Assembly: GCF_014645695.1 (NCBI RefSeq)
Contig: NZ_BMMF01000002.1
Coordinates: forward strand, 1 to 64,000
Direction of reading: 5' to 3'
Length of the DNA stretch: 64,000 nt
Origin: Salinarimonas ramus
GTDB taxonomy: Bacteria > Pseudomonadota > Alphaproteobacteria > Rhizobiales > Beijerinckiaceae
In this document: positions 1 to 9,112 of the stretch, piece by piece
How positions within the stretch are numbered: position 1 is the first letter of the stretch
Layout of the letters: each line of letters starts with the position of its first letter
The notes under the pieces: generated by a model
What the model was told of the DNA's origin: nothing
The model's database searches: none
What the model saw: only the letters and a program-made list of their open reading frames with translations
Translations under genes and position numbers: made by a program

Positions 1-307
1 CAAGCCCCTCGACCTCGACCTGATCGCGCGCCTCGCGCGCGAGCACGAGGTGCTGATCACGATCGAGGAGGGCTCGATCGGCGGCTTCGGCTCGTTCGTC
101 ATGCACGCGCTCGCCGAGAGCGGCGCGCTCGATCGCGGCCTCAAGGTCCGCGCCATGGTGCTGCCCGATACCTTCATCGACCAGGACAAGCCCGCCAAGA
201 TGTACGCCAAGGCCGGCCTCGACGCGGACGGCATCGTCGAAAAGGTGTTCGCGGCGCTGGGTGGAGCGGAGGCCGCGAAGCACGCGGGTGGTCAGGCGCG
301 CGCCTGA
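1..307 (+). CDS. dxs: 1-deoxy-D-xylulose-5-phosphate synthase, C-terminal fragment
   Basis: This is the last ~101 codons of DXS, the thiamine-diphosphate enzyme that condenses pyruvate and glyceraldehyde 3-phosphate in the first step of the MEP isoprenoid pathway. The gene enters from the left edge of the window (reading frame begins at base 2) and stops at 305-307. The visible part is the transketolase C-terminal domain: the segment around '[10 protein letters not shown]' followed by 'LPDTFIDQ' is typical of the DXS C terminus. An in-frame ATG at 50 is internal, not a start. Convergent with the next gene, 26 nt away. Assignment is firm; length and N-terminal motifs cannot be judged here. Confidence 0.93.
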   Translation, partial: KPLDLDLIARLAREHEVLITIEEGSIGGFGSFVMHALAESGALDRGLKVRAMVLPDTFIDQDKPAKMYAKAGLDADGIVEKVFAALGGAEAAKHAGGQARA

Positions 308-333
308 CGCGCGCCCTCGCCCGCCGATGGCCC

Positions 334-855
334 TCAGCCCTCCGACGCGGCGAGGCTCTTGGGCGTCACGAAGCGATCGAGCCGCCCCTCCCGCGGCACG
401 ATCTCGCCCCAGCTCTCCGCGTCGAGATCGATGACGGCGATGCCGGCCGTCGAGAATTTCTGCTTCATCCGCGCGAAGGCGTAGCGGTCGCCGAAGCCGA
501 TCAGGCTGCGCGCCAGGTCCTCCATGCCGGGATTGTGCCCGACCAGCATGAGCGTGCGCACGCTGTCTGGACCCTCGCGCACGACGCCGAGCAGGCGCTC
601 GGCCGGCGCCTCGTAGATGCGGGGCTCCTCGCGGGTCTCCACCGGCCCGAGCGCGGCACCGGCCAGCGCGAAGGTCTCCTGCGTGCGTCGCGCCGAGGAG
701 ACGAGGACGAGATCGGGCAGGAGCGTTTCCGCCGCGAGGTAGGCGCCCATGCGCGGCGCGTCGGCGCGACCGCGCTCGTTCAGCGGCCGGTCGTGGTCGT
801 CGACCCCGTCGGGATAGGCGGACTTGGCGTGGCGAAAGAGGATCAGGCGTCTCAT
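334..855 (-). CDS. SixA-like histidine phosphatase
   Basis: A 173-residue member of the histidine phosphatase (phosphoglycerate-mutase-like) superfamily, of the short SixA type that removes phosphate from phosphohistidine on signalling proteins. The catalytic RHG-type motif appears as 'RHAKS' at residues 8-12, and the second catalytic histidine lies in 'LVGHNPG' near residue 107. Cytoplasmic; no signal peptide. It overlaps the 3' end of the upstream cytochrome gene by 4 nt, so it may be transcribed with the oxidase operon. The substrate cannot be told from sequence; small-molecule phosphatases share this fold. Family call is firm, SixA role is inference. Confidence 0.85.
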   Translation of the reverse strand: MRRLILFRHAKSAYPDGVDDHDRPLNERGRADAPRMGAYLAAETLLPDLVLVSSARRTQETFALAGAALGPVETREEPRIYEAPAERLLGVVREGPDSVRTLMLVGHNPGMEDLARSLIGFGDRYAFARMKQKFSTAGIAVIDLDAESWGEIVPREGRLDRFVTPKSLAASEG

Positions 856-2114
856 GGGCTCGTTCTAGCACGCGCCTCGTCGGCTCGGCCACCGTGCGCG
901 GGCAGGCTCGCGTAATAGGCGGCGAGCGCCGCGATCTCGGGATCGGTGAGGTCCTCGGCCGCCATGTGCATGACGTGCGCGAACGGCGTCCCGCCGCGGT
1001 CACCCGCCCGCCAGGCTTCGAGCTGAAGTGAGAGGTATTCCTCGTACTGCCCTGCGATGAAAGGATAATAGGCGGACGTTCCGGGTCCGTGGCAGCTGTC
1101 GCAGGCGGGAATGCCGCGCGCCGGCACGCCGCGGGCCGCGATCTCCGCGCCGAGCGCCCGCGCCTCCTCGGAGCCGACCGCCTCGACGGCGCCGTCACCC
1201 GGAGCGAGCGCGGAATAATAGGCGGCGAGGTCGCGCATCTCGGCATCCGAGAGGGCGACAGCCACGGGACGCATGAAGCCGCTCTGGCGCTCGTCCTCGG
1301 CATAGGCGCGCAGCGAGGCGTAGAGGTAGGTCTCCTTCTGCCCCGCGAGCTTGGGGAACGCGCCCTCGCCTCCTCCTCCACCCTCGCCGCGCCCGAGCCC
1401 GTCGAGGCCGTGGCAGCGGGCGCAGCTCTCCACGAGCTGCTCGCGCGCGCCCTCCCCGACCCTGTCGAGGAGCCCGCGAATCCGCGTGCCGCCACCGGCG
1501 GCGGCACCGGTCGAAACCTCCATCTCCGGCGCGGCGCGCCCGGCGTCGAGGCCCGCCATCGCGCGCCATTCCTCGGGCGTCATCCCCGGCAGCCGGCGCA
1601 GGAAGGCGACCATGGCCCAGACCTCGTCCTCGCGATGGTCCGCGGGCCAGGCGGGCATGGCGGAGAACTTGATGCCGTTCTGCAGGATCCAGAACAGCTC
1701 CTCGTCGGACCAGTCCGGCACTCGCTCCTCGAGCCGCGGCGGACGGGGCGTCATCGCCCGCGCGATCGCCGAGCGTGCCTCCCCCGGCGCGCCGTGGCAG
1801 GGCGCGCAGCCGCTGGCGAAATGCGGCGCGCCGCGGAGCGCCAGGACGGGATCGGCGAGGTCCACGTCCGCCGGCTTCTCGACGCCCACCGCCGCGCGGG
1901 TCTCGACGCCCTGGCGCATGGCGAAATGCAGGAACCAGGCGGTGACCGACCAGTGCCCGGAGCGCGCCGAGATCGGCGCGAGCCCGGCCCAGGCGTAGAG
2001 GAAACCGCCGAGCGCCGCGATCACGAGGAAGGCGAGGATCGTCGTCAGGCGGCGCTTCCAGGACAGGCGCTTTGAGGAGAGGCGCCTGGCCAGCTTGTAG
2101 GCGCGCATCTTCAT
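852..2114 (-). CDS. membrane-anchored triheme cytochrome c
   Basis: About 420 residues with an N-terminal transmembrane anchor (residues ~23-44) and three heme-c sites: CAPCH near 103, CARCH near 231 and CDSCH near 338. Each lies in its own class I cytochrome c-type domain facing the periplasm. The chosen ATG overlaps the ctaG stop as ATGA (2111-2114); the frame stays open upstream, but that extension is arginine-rich shadow of ctaG. As the last of five co-directional oxidase genes it is probably the electron donor to the caa3 oxidase or a bridge from the bc1 complex. That role is inferred from position. A poly-Gly linker (about residues 242-252) separates the second domain. Confidence 0.88.
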   Translation of the reverse strand: MKMRAYKLARRLSSKRLSWKRRLTTILAFLVIAALGGFLYAWAGLAPISARSGHWSVTAWFLHFAMRQGVETRAAVGVEKPADVDLADPVLALRGAPHFASGCAPCHGAPGEARSAIARAMTPRPPRLEERVPDWSDEELFWILQNGIKFSAMPAWPADHREDEVWAMVAFLRRLPGMTPEEWRAMAGLDAGRAAPEMEVSTGAAAGGGTRIRGLLDRVGEGAREQLVESCARCHGLDGLGRGEGGGGGEGAFPKLAGQKETYLYASLRAYAEDERQSGFMRPVAVALSDAEMRDLAAYYSALAPGDGAVEAVGSEEARALGAEIAARGVPARGIPACDSCHGPGTSAYYPFIAGQYEEYLSLQLEAWRAGDRGGTPFAHVMHMAAEDLTDPEIAALAAYYASLPAHGGRADEARARTSP

Positions 2115-2719
2115 GACCGCGCCTCCTCGCGCAGGAGGTCGGCGAGGAGCCACAGGGCACCGGCGAGATACACGCTCCCGCCGACGGCGAGCATCATCAC
2201 GCCGCCGACCTGCTGGTCGAAGACGCCCAGGCACGCCTCGTAGAGCGGGCGCGGCGCGAGCGCGAGGAGCACGCCGAGAAGGCCCATATGCATGGAGGTG
2301 AGGAGGAGCGCGCCCACACCCCCCGCCGCGCGCTCCCGGCGCACCCGTGCGGCGCCGCCGAGCGCGGACATCCACACGAGGAAACCGACGGCGAGGAACG
2401 AGGCCTGCTCGGCCACGAAGATCTCCGGGCGCATGCGCGCGGCGTCGTGCGCCACCGGCGCATGCCAGCCCCAGATCACCACGAGCTCGAGGAACGCCGC
2501 CGGCAGCGGCGCGAACAGGAGCGGCAGGCGCGCCGCCGGATCGTAGCGCGACCCCGCGAGCGCCAGCGCGATCAACGGCGCGGCGATCGCGACGACCATG
2601 AGATGCATGACCATGTGCGCCCAGAACCGCGTCAGCGCGAGCGCGGGCAGAGGGCCGATCCAGGCGGCCAGCAGGATCGCGATCCCGCCGGCGAGGAGGA
2701 GGAGACGCGGCGCGCTCAT
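2111..2719 (-). CDS. ctaG: cytochrome c oxidase assembly factor CtaG (caa3 type)
   Basis: A 202-residue multi-pass membrane protein of the caa3_CtaG family, required in Bacillus for assembly of active caa3 oxidase; it is unrelated to the Cox11-type CtaG. Several hydrophobic helices are visible, with conserved His residues in 'HMVMHL', 'WGWHAP' and 'SMHMG' that may bind metal. It sits 10 nt downstream of a small membrane protein and shares an ATGA overlap with the triheme cytochrome gene. The context, directly after ctaC and ctaDE, agrees with an assembly role. Copper handling is inferred from the histidines, not shown. Confidence 0.85.
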   Translation of the reverse strand: MSAPRLLLLAGGIAILLAAWIGPLPALALTRFWAHMVMHLMVVAIAAPLIALALAGSRYDPAARLPLLFAPLPAAFLELVVIWGWHAPVAHDAARMRPEIFVAEQASFLAVGFLVWMSALGGAARVRRERAAGGVGALLLTSMHMGLLGVLLALAPRPLYEACLGVFDQQVGGVMMLAVGGSVYLAGALWLLADLLREEARS

Positions 2720-2729
2720 CGAGATCTCC

Positions 2730-3146
2730 TCATCGGCACGTCTCCGTGAACACGACGACCATCGCCACGAAGATCACGGCGACGAAGCTCAAGGCCGCGA
2801 GCAGGAACGTCGAGAAGCCCAGGAAGCGGTGGCGGTCCGCGGCCGTGTCGAAATCGTGCGGCGCGGTGGCGTCGCCGTAGGAATGGTGGCGAAAGCCCCG
2901 GACGCCGATCATGGCGATCGCGACGAGGGCGACGCCCGTATAGCCGGCGAGCAGCCAGCGTGCGCCCTCGAGGCTGCCGTCGCGCCCGGCGATCTTCGCG
3001 CACCAGATCGCGGCGGTGACGTAGGAGGCGAGGAAATGCGCCGCCCAGATCGCCGGCGCGGCCGGGATCATGAACATGGTCTCCCGGCGCGCCTGCAGCT
3101 CGTCGGGCGCGTCCTCGTTGCGGATCGGGTCGGAGCGTTCGTCCAT
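2730..3146 (-). CDS. small three-helix membrane protein of the oxidase operon
   Basis: A 138-residue protein with three hydrophobic segments (about residues 25-50, 63-83 and 107-133). It lies 8 nt after ctaDE and 10 nt before ctaG. I do not recognise a named family. Its size and position match the small membrane proteins found between ctaD/E and ctaG in other alphaproteobacterial caa3 clusters, so it may be an accessory subunit (subunit IV-like) or an assembly protein. The frame is open far upstream, but that part is antisense-free shadow of ctaDE; the ATG at 3146 follows the ctaDE stop and is the natural start. Histidines in 'FRHHSYG' lie in the loop after helix 2. Confidence 0.75.
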   Translation of the reverse strand: MDERSDPIRNEDAPDELQARRETMFMIPAAPAIWAAHFLASYVTAAIWCAKIAGRDGSLEGARWLLAGYTGVALVAIAMIGVRGFRHHSYGDATAPHDFDTAADRHRFLGFSTFLLAALSFVAVIFVAMVVVFTETCR

Positions 3147-3154
3147 GGCGCCCC

Positions 3155-5695
3155 TCACGAGAGCAGCGGGAAGCCGGCGATCGTCGCGACGGTGACGGCG
3201 ATCGTGGCCAGCATGAAGTGCCAGTAGAGCGCGACGTTGGCGATATCGATGTCGCGGCGCGCGGTGAGGCGCCCGGCGGCGGCGCGGGCGATGCAGTAGA
3301 GCTGCATGACGAGCCCGATGGCGCCGTGAATGCCCGTCCAAAGGACGAGCACCCACACCGTCGCCTCGTAGGCGTGGACCGTCGGGTCCATGCCGGTGAG
3401 CCAGGGACCGGCCGCGAGGGCCGCGACGCCCGCGATCGTCGAAAGCGCCCCGAGGGCGAGCGCGGCGATGCCGCCGCCGCGATGCTCCCGCCGGATCAGC
3501 CCGCGCGCGGCGAGCGTCGCCGCCCAGGCGAGCGCGAGGAGCCCGAGAGAGACGAGCGGCCAGAAGGTCCCCGGCCCGTCCGCGCCCGCGGGCGGGAATT
3601 GCGGGTGGACGGTCCAGAAGAAATAATAGCCGAAGACGAGGCCGGCGAAGGCCGTGGCGTCGCCGATCATGGTGATGAACATCGCCCACCAGCCCACCGA
3701 GGCCGGCCCGGAGGCGTAGAGCGGGACGGTGACGCCGAGCCCGATGTCCTTCTCCTCCTTCTCGGGCTCGAGCGCGGTGCCGGTCCACAGCCAGATCAGG
3801 ATCGTCGCGAAGCCGATCGCGCCGCACAGGAGGGCGAGGACGTAGAGCTTGAACGTCGCCAGCACGAAGAGCCCGCCCGCGCCCGCCGCCGCGATCAGCG
3901 TCAGCCAGGTCGGGCCCGGCACGCGCAGGCACTGGATCGGCACGGCATCGATGACGGTGGTGATGATGGTCTCGCGCTTCACCTCCTCGGCGTCCGGCAG
4001 GTAGAAGCGGCCGTGGTCGTAATCGTCGAGGAAGTTCTCCTGGTCCCACAGCGGATAGCGGCTCGACACGGCGGGGATCGTGCGCGCACCCCAGGGCTCG
4101 GGCGGGATCTTCGCCGCCCATTCGATGGTCCCGGCGTTCCAGGGGTTTCGCGGGGAGAGCGGCTGGCGCGATTTCGGCCGCACCACGTCCCACAGGAAGA
4201 CCGCGAGGCCGGCGGCGAGCGTGAACGCGCCGATTGTCGAGATCATGTTGAGGAGCTCGAGCCCCATCCCCGCCTCGTAGGTGAAGACCCGGCGCGGCAT
4301 CCCCCGCAAGCCGGAGATGTGCATCGGCCAGAAGGCGAGGTTGAAGCCCACGAAGGCCAGCCAGAACGCGATCGTGCCGAGGCGCGGCGAGAGGCTTTTG
4401 CCGTTCACGAGCGGGAAGAAATAGTGGATCGCGCCCAGGATCGGGAAGACGACGCCGCCGACGAGCACGTAGTGGAGGTGCGCCACGATGAAGTAGGTGT
4501 CGTGCACCTGCAGGTCGAAGGGCACGAGCGCGACCATCACGCCGGTGAGCCCGCCCAGCACGAAGACGGCGAAGGCGCCCGAGACGTAGAGCAGCGGCAC
4601 GTTCGTCGTCGCGCGCCCCACCAGCATCGTGGCGATGAAGCAGAAGATCTGCACGCCGGTGGGGATCGCCACCGACACCGAGGCCGCCGAGAAGAAGCCC
4701 AGCGACACGTTCGGCAGGCCCGTCGCGTACATGTGGTGGACCCACAGGCCGAACGAGATGAAGCCCGTCCCCACCGCCGCGAGCACGACCCAGGAATAGC
4801 CGACGAGCGGGCGCCCGGCGAAGGTCGGGATCATCGTCGCGACGAGCGCGATGGCGGGCAGGAAGATGATGTAGACCTCCGGATGCCCGAAGATCCAGAA
4901 CAGGTGCTGCCACAGGAGCGGATCGCCGCCGCGATCGGGGTCGAAGAAGGGCCAGTCGAAGGCCCGCTGCATCTCGAAGAGCAGGTCCCCCGCGATCAGG
5001 GGCGGGAAGGCGAAGAGGATCATGCCGGCGACGACGAGCACGTACCAGGCGTAGAGCGGCATGAGGTTGATGCGCATGCCGGGCGGGCGCGTCTTCAGGG
5101 CGCCGACGATGAGCTCGACGGCAGCCGCGATGGAGGCGATCTCGATGAAGGAGAGGCCGAGCAGCCAGATGTCGGCGCCGTAGCCGTCCTGGTATTCCGT
5201 CGTCAGCGGCGGATACATGAACCAGCCGCCCTTTGGCGCGATGCCGAAGAACAGGGATCCGCACACGAACACGCCGCCGATGAGGAAGCACCAGAAGCCG
5301 AAGGCGGAGAGACGCGGGAACGGCAGGTCGCGCGCGCCCAGCATCTGCGGCAGAACGAGGATCGAGAACGCCTCGAAGGACGGCACCCCGAACAGGAACA
5401 TCATCACCGAGCCGTGCAGGGTGAAGATCTGGTTGTACTGGTCCGCGGTGACGAGGTCGTTGTCGGGCACCGCGAGCTGCGCGCGCATGATCAGCGCCAG
5501 CACGCCCGCGAAGAGGAAGAAGACGAAGGCGCAGATCGTGTACCAGAGCCCGACCTCGGTGTTGTTGACGGCCGACCAGTAGCGCCAGCCCTTGGGCGTC
5601 TCCCACGCCTTGGAGAGCCGGCGCTCCTGCGCCGCCTTCACGCTTTCGCCGGGGCGCGTGCGGGCCCAGTCGAGGAGCTTCGCGCGCGCATTCAT
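3155..5695 (-). CDS. ctaD: cytochrome c oxidase subunits I and III fused (caa3 type)
   Basis: An 846-residue fusion of the heme-copper catalytic subunit I with subunit III. Subunit I covers roughly residues 40-560. The heme a ligand is H94 ('LHG'), the CuB ligand and cross-linked Tyr are in 'HPEVY' (271-275), further CuB ligands are 'HH' at 320-321, and the heme ligands lie in 'HDTYFIVAHLH' (398-408). The Glu in HPEVY marks an A1-type D-channel. After a cytoplasmic stretch, subunit III-like helices follow from about residue 630 ('WWAMFITMIGD', 'FGYYFFW'). The ATG overlaps the ctaC stop as ATGA. It reduces O2 and pumps protons in the inner membrane. Fusions of this kind (CoxAC) are known in caa3 oxidases. 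Confidence 0.93.
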   Translation of the reverse strand: MNARAKLLDWARTRPGESVKAAQERRLSKAWETPKGWRYWSAVNNTEVGLWYTICAFVFFLFAGVLALIMRAQLAVPDNDLVTADQYNQIFTLHGSVMMFLFGVPSFEAFSILVLPQMLGARDLPFPRLSAFGFWCFLIGGVFVCGSLFFGIAPKGGWFMYPPLTTEYQDGYGADIWLLGLSFIEIASIAAAVELIVGALKTRPPGMRINLMPLYAWYVLVVAGMILFAFPPLIAGDLLFEMQRAFDWPFFDPDRGGDPLLWQHLFWIFGHPEVYIIFLPAIALVATMIPTFAGRPLVGYSWVVLAAVGTGFISFGLWVHHMYATGLPNVSLGFFSAASVSVAIPTGVQIFCFIATMLVGRATTNVPLLYVSGAFAVFVLGGLTGVMVALVPFDLQVHDTYFIVAHLHYVLVGGVVFPILGAIHYFFPLVNGKSLSPRLGTIAFWLAFVGFNLAFWPMHISGLRGMPRRVFTYEAGMGLELLNMISTIGAFTLAAGLAVFLWDVVRPKSRQPLSPRNPWNAGTIEWAAKIPPEPWGARTIPAVSSRYPLWDQENFLDDYDHGRFYLPDAEEVKRETIITTVIDAVPIQCLRVPGPTWLTLIAAAGAGGLFVLATFKLYVLALLCGAIGFATILIWLWTGTALEPEKEEKDIGLGVTVPLYASGPASVGWWAMFITMIGDATAFAGLVFGYYFFWTVHPQFPPAGADGPGTFWPLVSLGLLALAWAATLAARGLIRREHRGGGIAALALGALSTIAGVAALAAGPWLTGMDPTVHAYEATVWVLVLWTGIHGAIGLVMQLYCIARAAAGRLTARRDIDIANVALYWHFMLATIAVTVATIAGFPLLS

Positions 5696-6657
5696 GTCAG
5701 GCCGTCCAGGTAGGCGGCGAGCGCCGCGAGATCGTCGTCGGGGAGCATGCCGAAGGGCGGCATGTTCGCGTCGGGCTTCACCTCGTGGGTGCGCGCGATC
5801 CAGTCCACGTAATCCTCGGGCGTGTTGGGCAGCGCGCCGGCGCCGAGCGTGCGGCGCGAGCCGACATGGGTGAGGTCGGGCCCCACGACGCCGTTCGCCT
5901 GCGTGCCGCGGATGGCGTGGCAGGCGCCGCAGCCGTATTCGCGGAAGACCGCCGCGCCCCGCGCTTCGAGCGGGCCCTCGGGTTCCTGCGCGGGCGCGCC
6001 CTGGCGGGCGAGCCAGCCCTCGTAGGCGTCGGGCTCGAGCACCAGGACGGCGAAGTTCATGAGCGCGTGCGAGGTGCCGCAATACTCGGCGCACGCCCCG
6101 CGGAAGACGCCCGTTCGCGTGGGCTCGAGCACGATGATCGTCTCGCGCCCGGGGATCATGTCGGTTTTGCCCGCGAGCGCGGGAACCCAGAAGGAATGGA
6201 TCACGTCCGGGCTCGTCAGCCGCAGGACGGCGGGGCGCCCGACGGGGAGCGCGAGCTCGTTCGCGACCTCGGTCGCGCCGCCTTCCTCGGAGGCGTAGCG
6301 CACGCGCCACCACCAGCGCAGGCCCTCGACCTCGATCTCGACGGCGCCCTCCGGGATCGGCGGCTTCACCTGCGGCATGAGCCACAGCGAGTAGGCGAGC
6401 ACGCCCCCGAGCAGGATCGTGGGGAGCACGGCGCCGCCGCCGACGATCATGAGCCGCACCCTGGCGACGTCGTGAGCGCCGGGCCGGACGTAGGCGGCGT
6501 AGACCGACAGGCCCAGGACGACGAACCAGATCAAGGTGGCGCTGCCGAACAGCCACCAGGAGAGGTCCGCGATTCGCTCCGCGCTGCGGCCTGCCGGCAC
6601 CAGGACCGAGGTCTCGCCGAGGAGCGTGGCGATCGAATCTTCGGTTTGCGAGGCCAT
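5692..6657 (-). CDS. ctaC: cytochrome c oxidase subunit II with C-terminal cytochrome c domain
   Basis: 321 residues. Two transmembrane helices (about 33-56 and 70-93) are followed by a periplasmic cupredoxin domain with the binuclear CuA site: H154, C189, E191, C193, H197 and M200. A heme-c domain is fused at the C terminus (CGACH at 243-247, axial Met near 299 in 'NMPPFG'), the hallmark of caa3-type oxidases, which take electrons from a covalently attached cytochrome. No cleavable signal peptide is obvious. First gene of the five-gene oxidase operon; 120 nt separate its start from the next gene on the same strand, giving room for a promoter that I could not define. Confidence 0.94.
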   Translation of the reverse strand: MASQTEDSIATLLGETSVLVPAGRSAERIADLSWWLFGSATLIWFVVLGLSVYAAYVRPGAHDVARVRLMIVGGGAVLPTILLGGVLAYSLWLMPQVKPPIPEGAVEIEVEGLRWWWRVRYASEEGGATEVANELALPVGRPAVLRLTSPDVIHSFWVPALAGKTDMIPGRETIIVLEPTRTGVFRGACAEYCGTSHALMNFAVLVLEPDAYEGWLARQGAPAQEPEGPLEARGAAVFREYGCGACHAIRGTQANGVVGPDLTHVGSRRTLGAGALPNTPEDYVDWIARTHEVKPDANMPPFGMLPDDDLAALAAYLDGLT

Positions 6658-6777
6658 CCGGTCCTTCCGGGGGGCCGCGCGGCAGGAGCCGGCGGGCGGG
6701 ACGGGTCGAGTTCGACCGTCAAGCCGCGAGGGCGCCGAACCGTTCCCGAGCTGCTCGCCTCCTGCGAGGCGGACGGA

Positions 6778-8004
6778 TCAGACGACGCCGCTCTCGCGCA
6801 GCGCCGCGATCTCCTCGGGCGCATAGCCGGCCTCGGCGAGGACGTCGTCCGTGTGGGCGCCGAGATCGGGCGCGGGGCGCTCGACGCGGCAGGGCGTGCC
6901 CGAGAGCTTCACGGGAAAGCCCGTCATGCGCACGGTGCCGTGGCCCGGATGGGGGATGTCGAGCACCATCTCCTGCGCCGCCACCTGCGGATCCTCGACC
7001 ATCTCCGCCAACGTCTGCACGCGCCCGCAGGGCACGCCGGCGGCGTTGAGGCGCGCGATCCAGGTCTCCTGCGTCTCGCCGCGCATGGCCTCGTCGATGA
7101 GCGCGTTCAGCTCGGAGCGGGTGGCGACGCGGTCGGCGTTGGTGGCGAAGCGCGGCTCCGCGAGGAGATGCTCGAGGCCGATCTCGCTCAGGAAGCGGCG
7201 CAGCACCGCCTGCGTGGAGGGCGCGACCGCGACGCCGCCGTCGGCCGCTTGGAAGAGGCCGTAGGGCGAGGCGATCGGATGGTCGTTGCCCGTCACCGGC
7301 GGTGGCGTGCCGGTGGCGAGCTGGGACGCGGAGAGATAGGCCAGCATGGAGACCATGCCCATCATGAGCGAGGATTCCACCGCCTGCCCGCGCCCGTCGC
7401 GGTCGCGCACGCGCAGAGCCGCGAGCACGCCGAAGGCGGCGTAGAGCCCCGCCACGAGATCCGTGATCGGCGGGCCGCAGCGCAGCGGGCCGGTCTCCGG
7501 CGTGCCGTTCACCGCCATGAAGCCGGACATGGCCTGGGTGATGAAGTCGAAGGCCGGACGCTCCGCATAGGGGCCGGTCGAGCCGTAGCCGTTGACGCTC
7601 GCCACGACGAGGCGCGGGTAGAGCCGCTCGCGCTCGGCGGTGCCGAGACCGAGCTTGTCGAGCACGCCGGGGCGGAAGTTCTCGACGAGCACGTCGGCGC
7701 CCGCCACGAGGCGGTGCAGGACGGCTTTGCCCTCGTCGGAGCGCAGGTCGAGCGTGATGGAGCGCTTGTTGCGGTTGAAGCTCGCGAAATACCAGGACAT
7801 GCCCTCGATGATGGCGCCCTGCCGGCGCACCTCGTCGCCCTCGCGTCCCTCCACCTTGATGACGTCCGCGCCGAGGTCGCCCAGCAGCATCGAGCAGAAC
7901 GGCCCCGAGAGGATGCGGGTCAGGTCGACGACGCGCACGCCCGCGAGCGGCTGCGCCATCGTGCCGGTCTGCTCTCCCGAGGTACCCCGTGCCATAGCGC
8001 TCAT
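6778..8004 (-). CDS. family III (CaiB/BaiF) CoA-transferase
   Basis: A 408-residue type III CoA-transferase, which moves CoA between organic acids without a ping-pong acyl-enzyme of the class I kind. The N-terminal 'VRVVDLTRILSGPF' and 'LGADVIKVE' are typical, and the likely catalytic Asp lies in 'AFDFITQ'. The gene starts in an ATGA overlap with the upstream HMG-CoA-lyase-like gene; an internal ATG at 7959 is an alternative start closer to the domain. The pairing suggests breakdown of a branched dicarboxylic acid: the transferase activates it to a CoA ester and the lyase cleaves it (for example citramalate or 3-hydroxy-3-methylglutarate). Substrate is inference. Confidence 0.88.
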   Translation of the reverse strand: MSAMARGTSGEQTGTMAQPLAGVRVVDLTRILSGPFCSMLLGDLGADVIKVEGREGDEVRRQGAIIEGMSWYFASFNRNKRSITLDLRSDEGKAVLHRLVAGADVLVENFRPGVLDKLGLGTAERERLYPRLVVASVNGYGSTGPYAERPAFDFITQAMSGFMAVNGTPETGPLRCGPPITDLVAGLYAAFGVLAALRVRDRDGRGQAVESSLMMGMVSMLAYLSASQLATGTPPPVTGNDHPIASPYGLFQAADGGVAVAPSTQAVLRRFLSEIGLEHLLAEPRFATNADRVATRSELNALIDEAMRGETQETWIARLNAAGVPCGRVQTLAEMVEDPQVAAQEMVLDIPHPGHGTVRMTGFPVKLSGTPCRVERPAPDLGAHTDDVLAEAGYAPEEIAALRESGVV

Positions 8005-9032
8005 CCCGCCGCCGTCGCGACGTCGTCGACGGAATGGCGCGCGAAGCGCGGGCCCGCCTTCATTACCTGCCCGGGCAGCTCGCGGCCGATGGCGCGCTCG
8101 GTGCGCTCGGCGGCGGCGATGAGCGCGTCGAGGTCGATGCCCGTCTCGTATCCCGTTTCGTGCAGCAGGTAGACGAGATCCTCCGTGCAGATGTTGCCGG
8201 TGGCACCCGCCGCGAAGGGGCAGCCGCCCAGACCGCCGACGGAGGAATCATAGCGCGTCACCCCTTCCGCGAGGCCGACCATGACGTTGGCGAGCCCGAC
8301 GCCGCGGGTGTTGTGGAAGTGCAGCGTCGGCTTCATCTCGGGCACCGCCTCGCGCAGCGCGGCGAGAACGGCGCGCACCGTGCGCGGCGTCGCCATGCCC
8401 GTCGTGTCGCCGAGGTTGAGATCGACGATGCCGAGGTCGCGGTAGAACCGCGCGATCCGCACCACCGCCTGCGGGTCGACCTCGCCCTCGAAGGGGCAGC
8501 CGAACACGGTGGCGACGCCGCCCTGCACGCGCTTTCCCGCCGCCGTCGCGATCTCGACGACGGGGGGGAAGCGCGCCAGCGTCTCGTCGATGGAGGCGTT
8601 GACGTTCTTGCGCGAATGGGTCTCGGAGGCCGAGCAGAACAGCCCCATCACGTCGACCTGCGTGCGCGCCGCCCGCTCCGCCCCGCGGGCATTGGGCACG
8701 AGCGCGGTGAGCACGAGGCCGGGCGTGCGCTCGATGCCGGCCAGCACGTCCTCGGCATCCGCGAGCTGAGGCACGGCGCGGGGCGAGACGAAGGACGTCG
8801 CCTGGATCTTCTTGATGCCGGCCTTGGCCAGCGCGTTCGCGATGGCGATCTTCTCCTTCGTGGGGATGAACGCCCGCTCGATCTGGAACCCGTCCCGCGG
8901 CCCGACCTCGCACACCTCGACGAAGGCGCCCTCCGGAACGGAGACCGGAGCGGTCGCGGCAGGATGATCGGGAACGGCGTTCGCGGGCACGGCATCGTCT
9001 CCCTCTCGATGGTCGGCGCGGGAGAATGACAC
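8001..9032 (-). CDS. hydroxymethylglutaryl-CoA lyase family protein
   Basis: A 343-residue TIM-barrel lyase of the HMG-CoA lyase family, which splits 3-hydroxy-3-methylglutaryl-CoA (or a close analogue) into acetyl-CoA plus a keto acid by retro-Claisen cleavage. Seen: 'EVGPRDGFQ' near residue 42 with metal/substrate residues, 'LHFHNTRG' with metal His residues, and the signature 'GGLGGCPFA' with the catalytic Cys. The first ~34 residues are low-complexity and may not be translated; the conserved part begins near 'FVEVCEVGPRDG'. Co-transcribed with the CoA-transferase through ATGA. Similar paralogues act in citramalyl-CoA or leucine degradation, so the exact substrate stays open. Confidence 0.87.
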   Translation of the reverse strand: MSFSRADHREGDDAVPANAVPDHPAATAPVSVPEGAFVEVCEVGPRDGFQIERAFIPTKEKIAIANALAKAGIKKIQATSFVSPRAVPQLADAEDVLAGIERTPGLVLTALVPNARGAERAARTQVDVMGLFCSASETHSRKNVNASIDETLARFPPVVEIATAAGKRVQGGVATVFGCPFEGEVDPQAVVRIARFYRDLGIVDLNLGDTTGMATPRTVRAVLAALREAVPEMKPTLHFHNTRGVGLANVMVGLAEGVTRYDSSVGGLGGCPFAAGATGNICTEDLVYLLHETGYETGIDLDALIAAAERTERAIGRELPGQVMKAGPRFARHSVDDVATAAG

Positions 9033-9112
9033 GGCATGGCCGGACGTCTAAGGGCACATTCGCGCATCCCGTTCGCCCGCGAAAGCCCGACCGTTCCTTC
9101 GATAGCCGCGGA

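Noticed and set aside
2111-2719. Cox11-type CtaG copper chaperone
   Set aside because: The protein is multi-pass with His-rich helices; Cox11 is single-pass with a CFCF motif, which is absent.
3218-5713. Very long open frames antisense to the oxidase genes (and similar ones opposite ppdK, glyS, uvrC and the helicase)
   Set aside because: High third-position GC leaves the opposite strand open. The products are Arg/His/Asp-rich with no domain, while the sense frames encode complete known enzymes.
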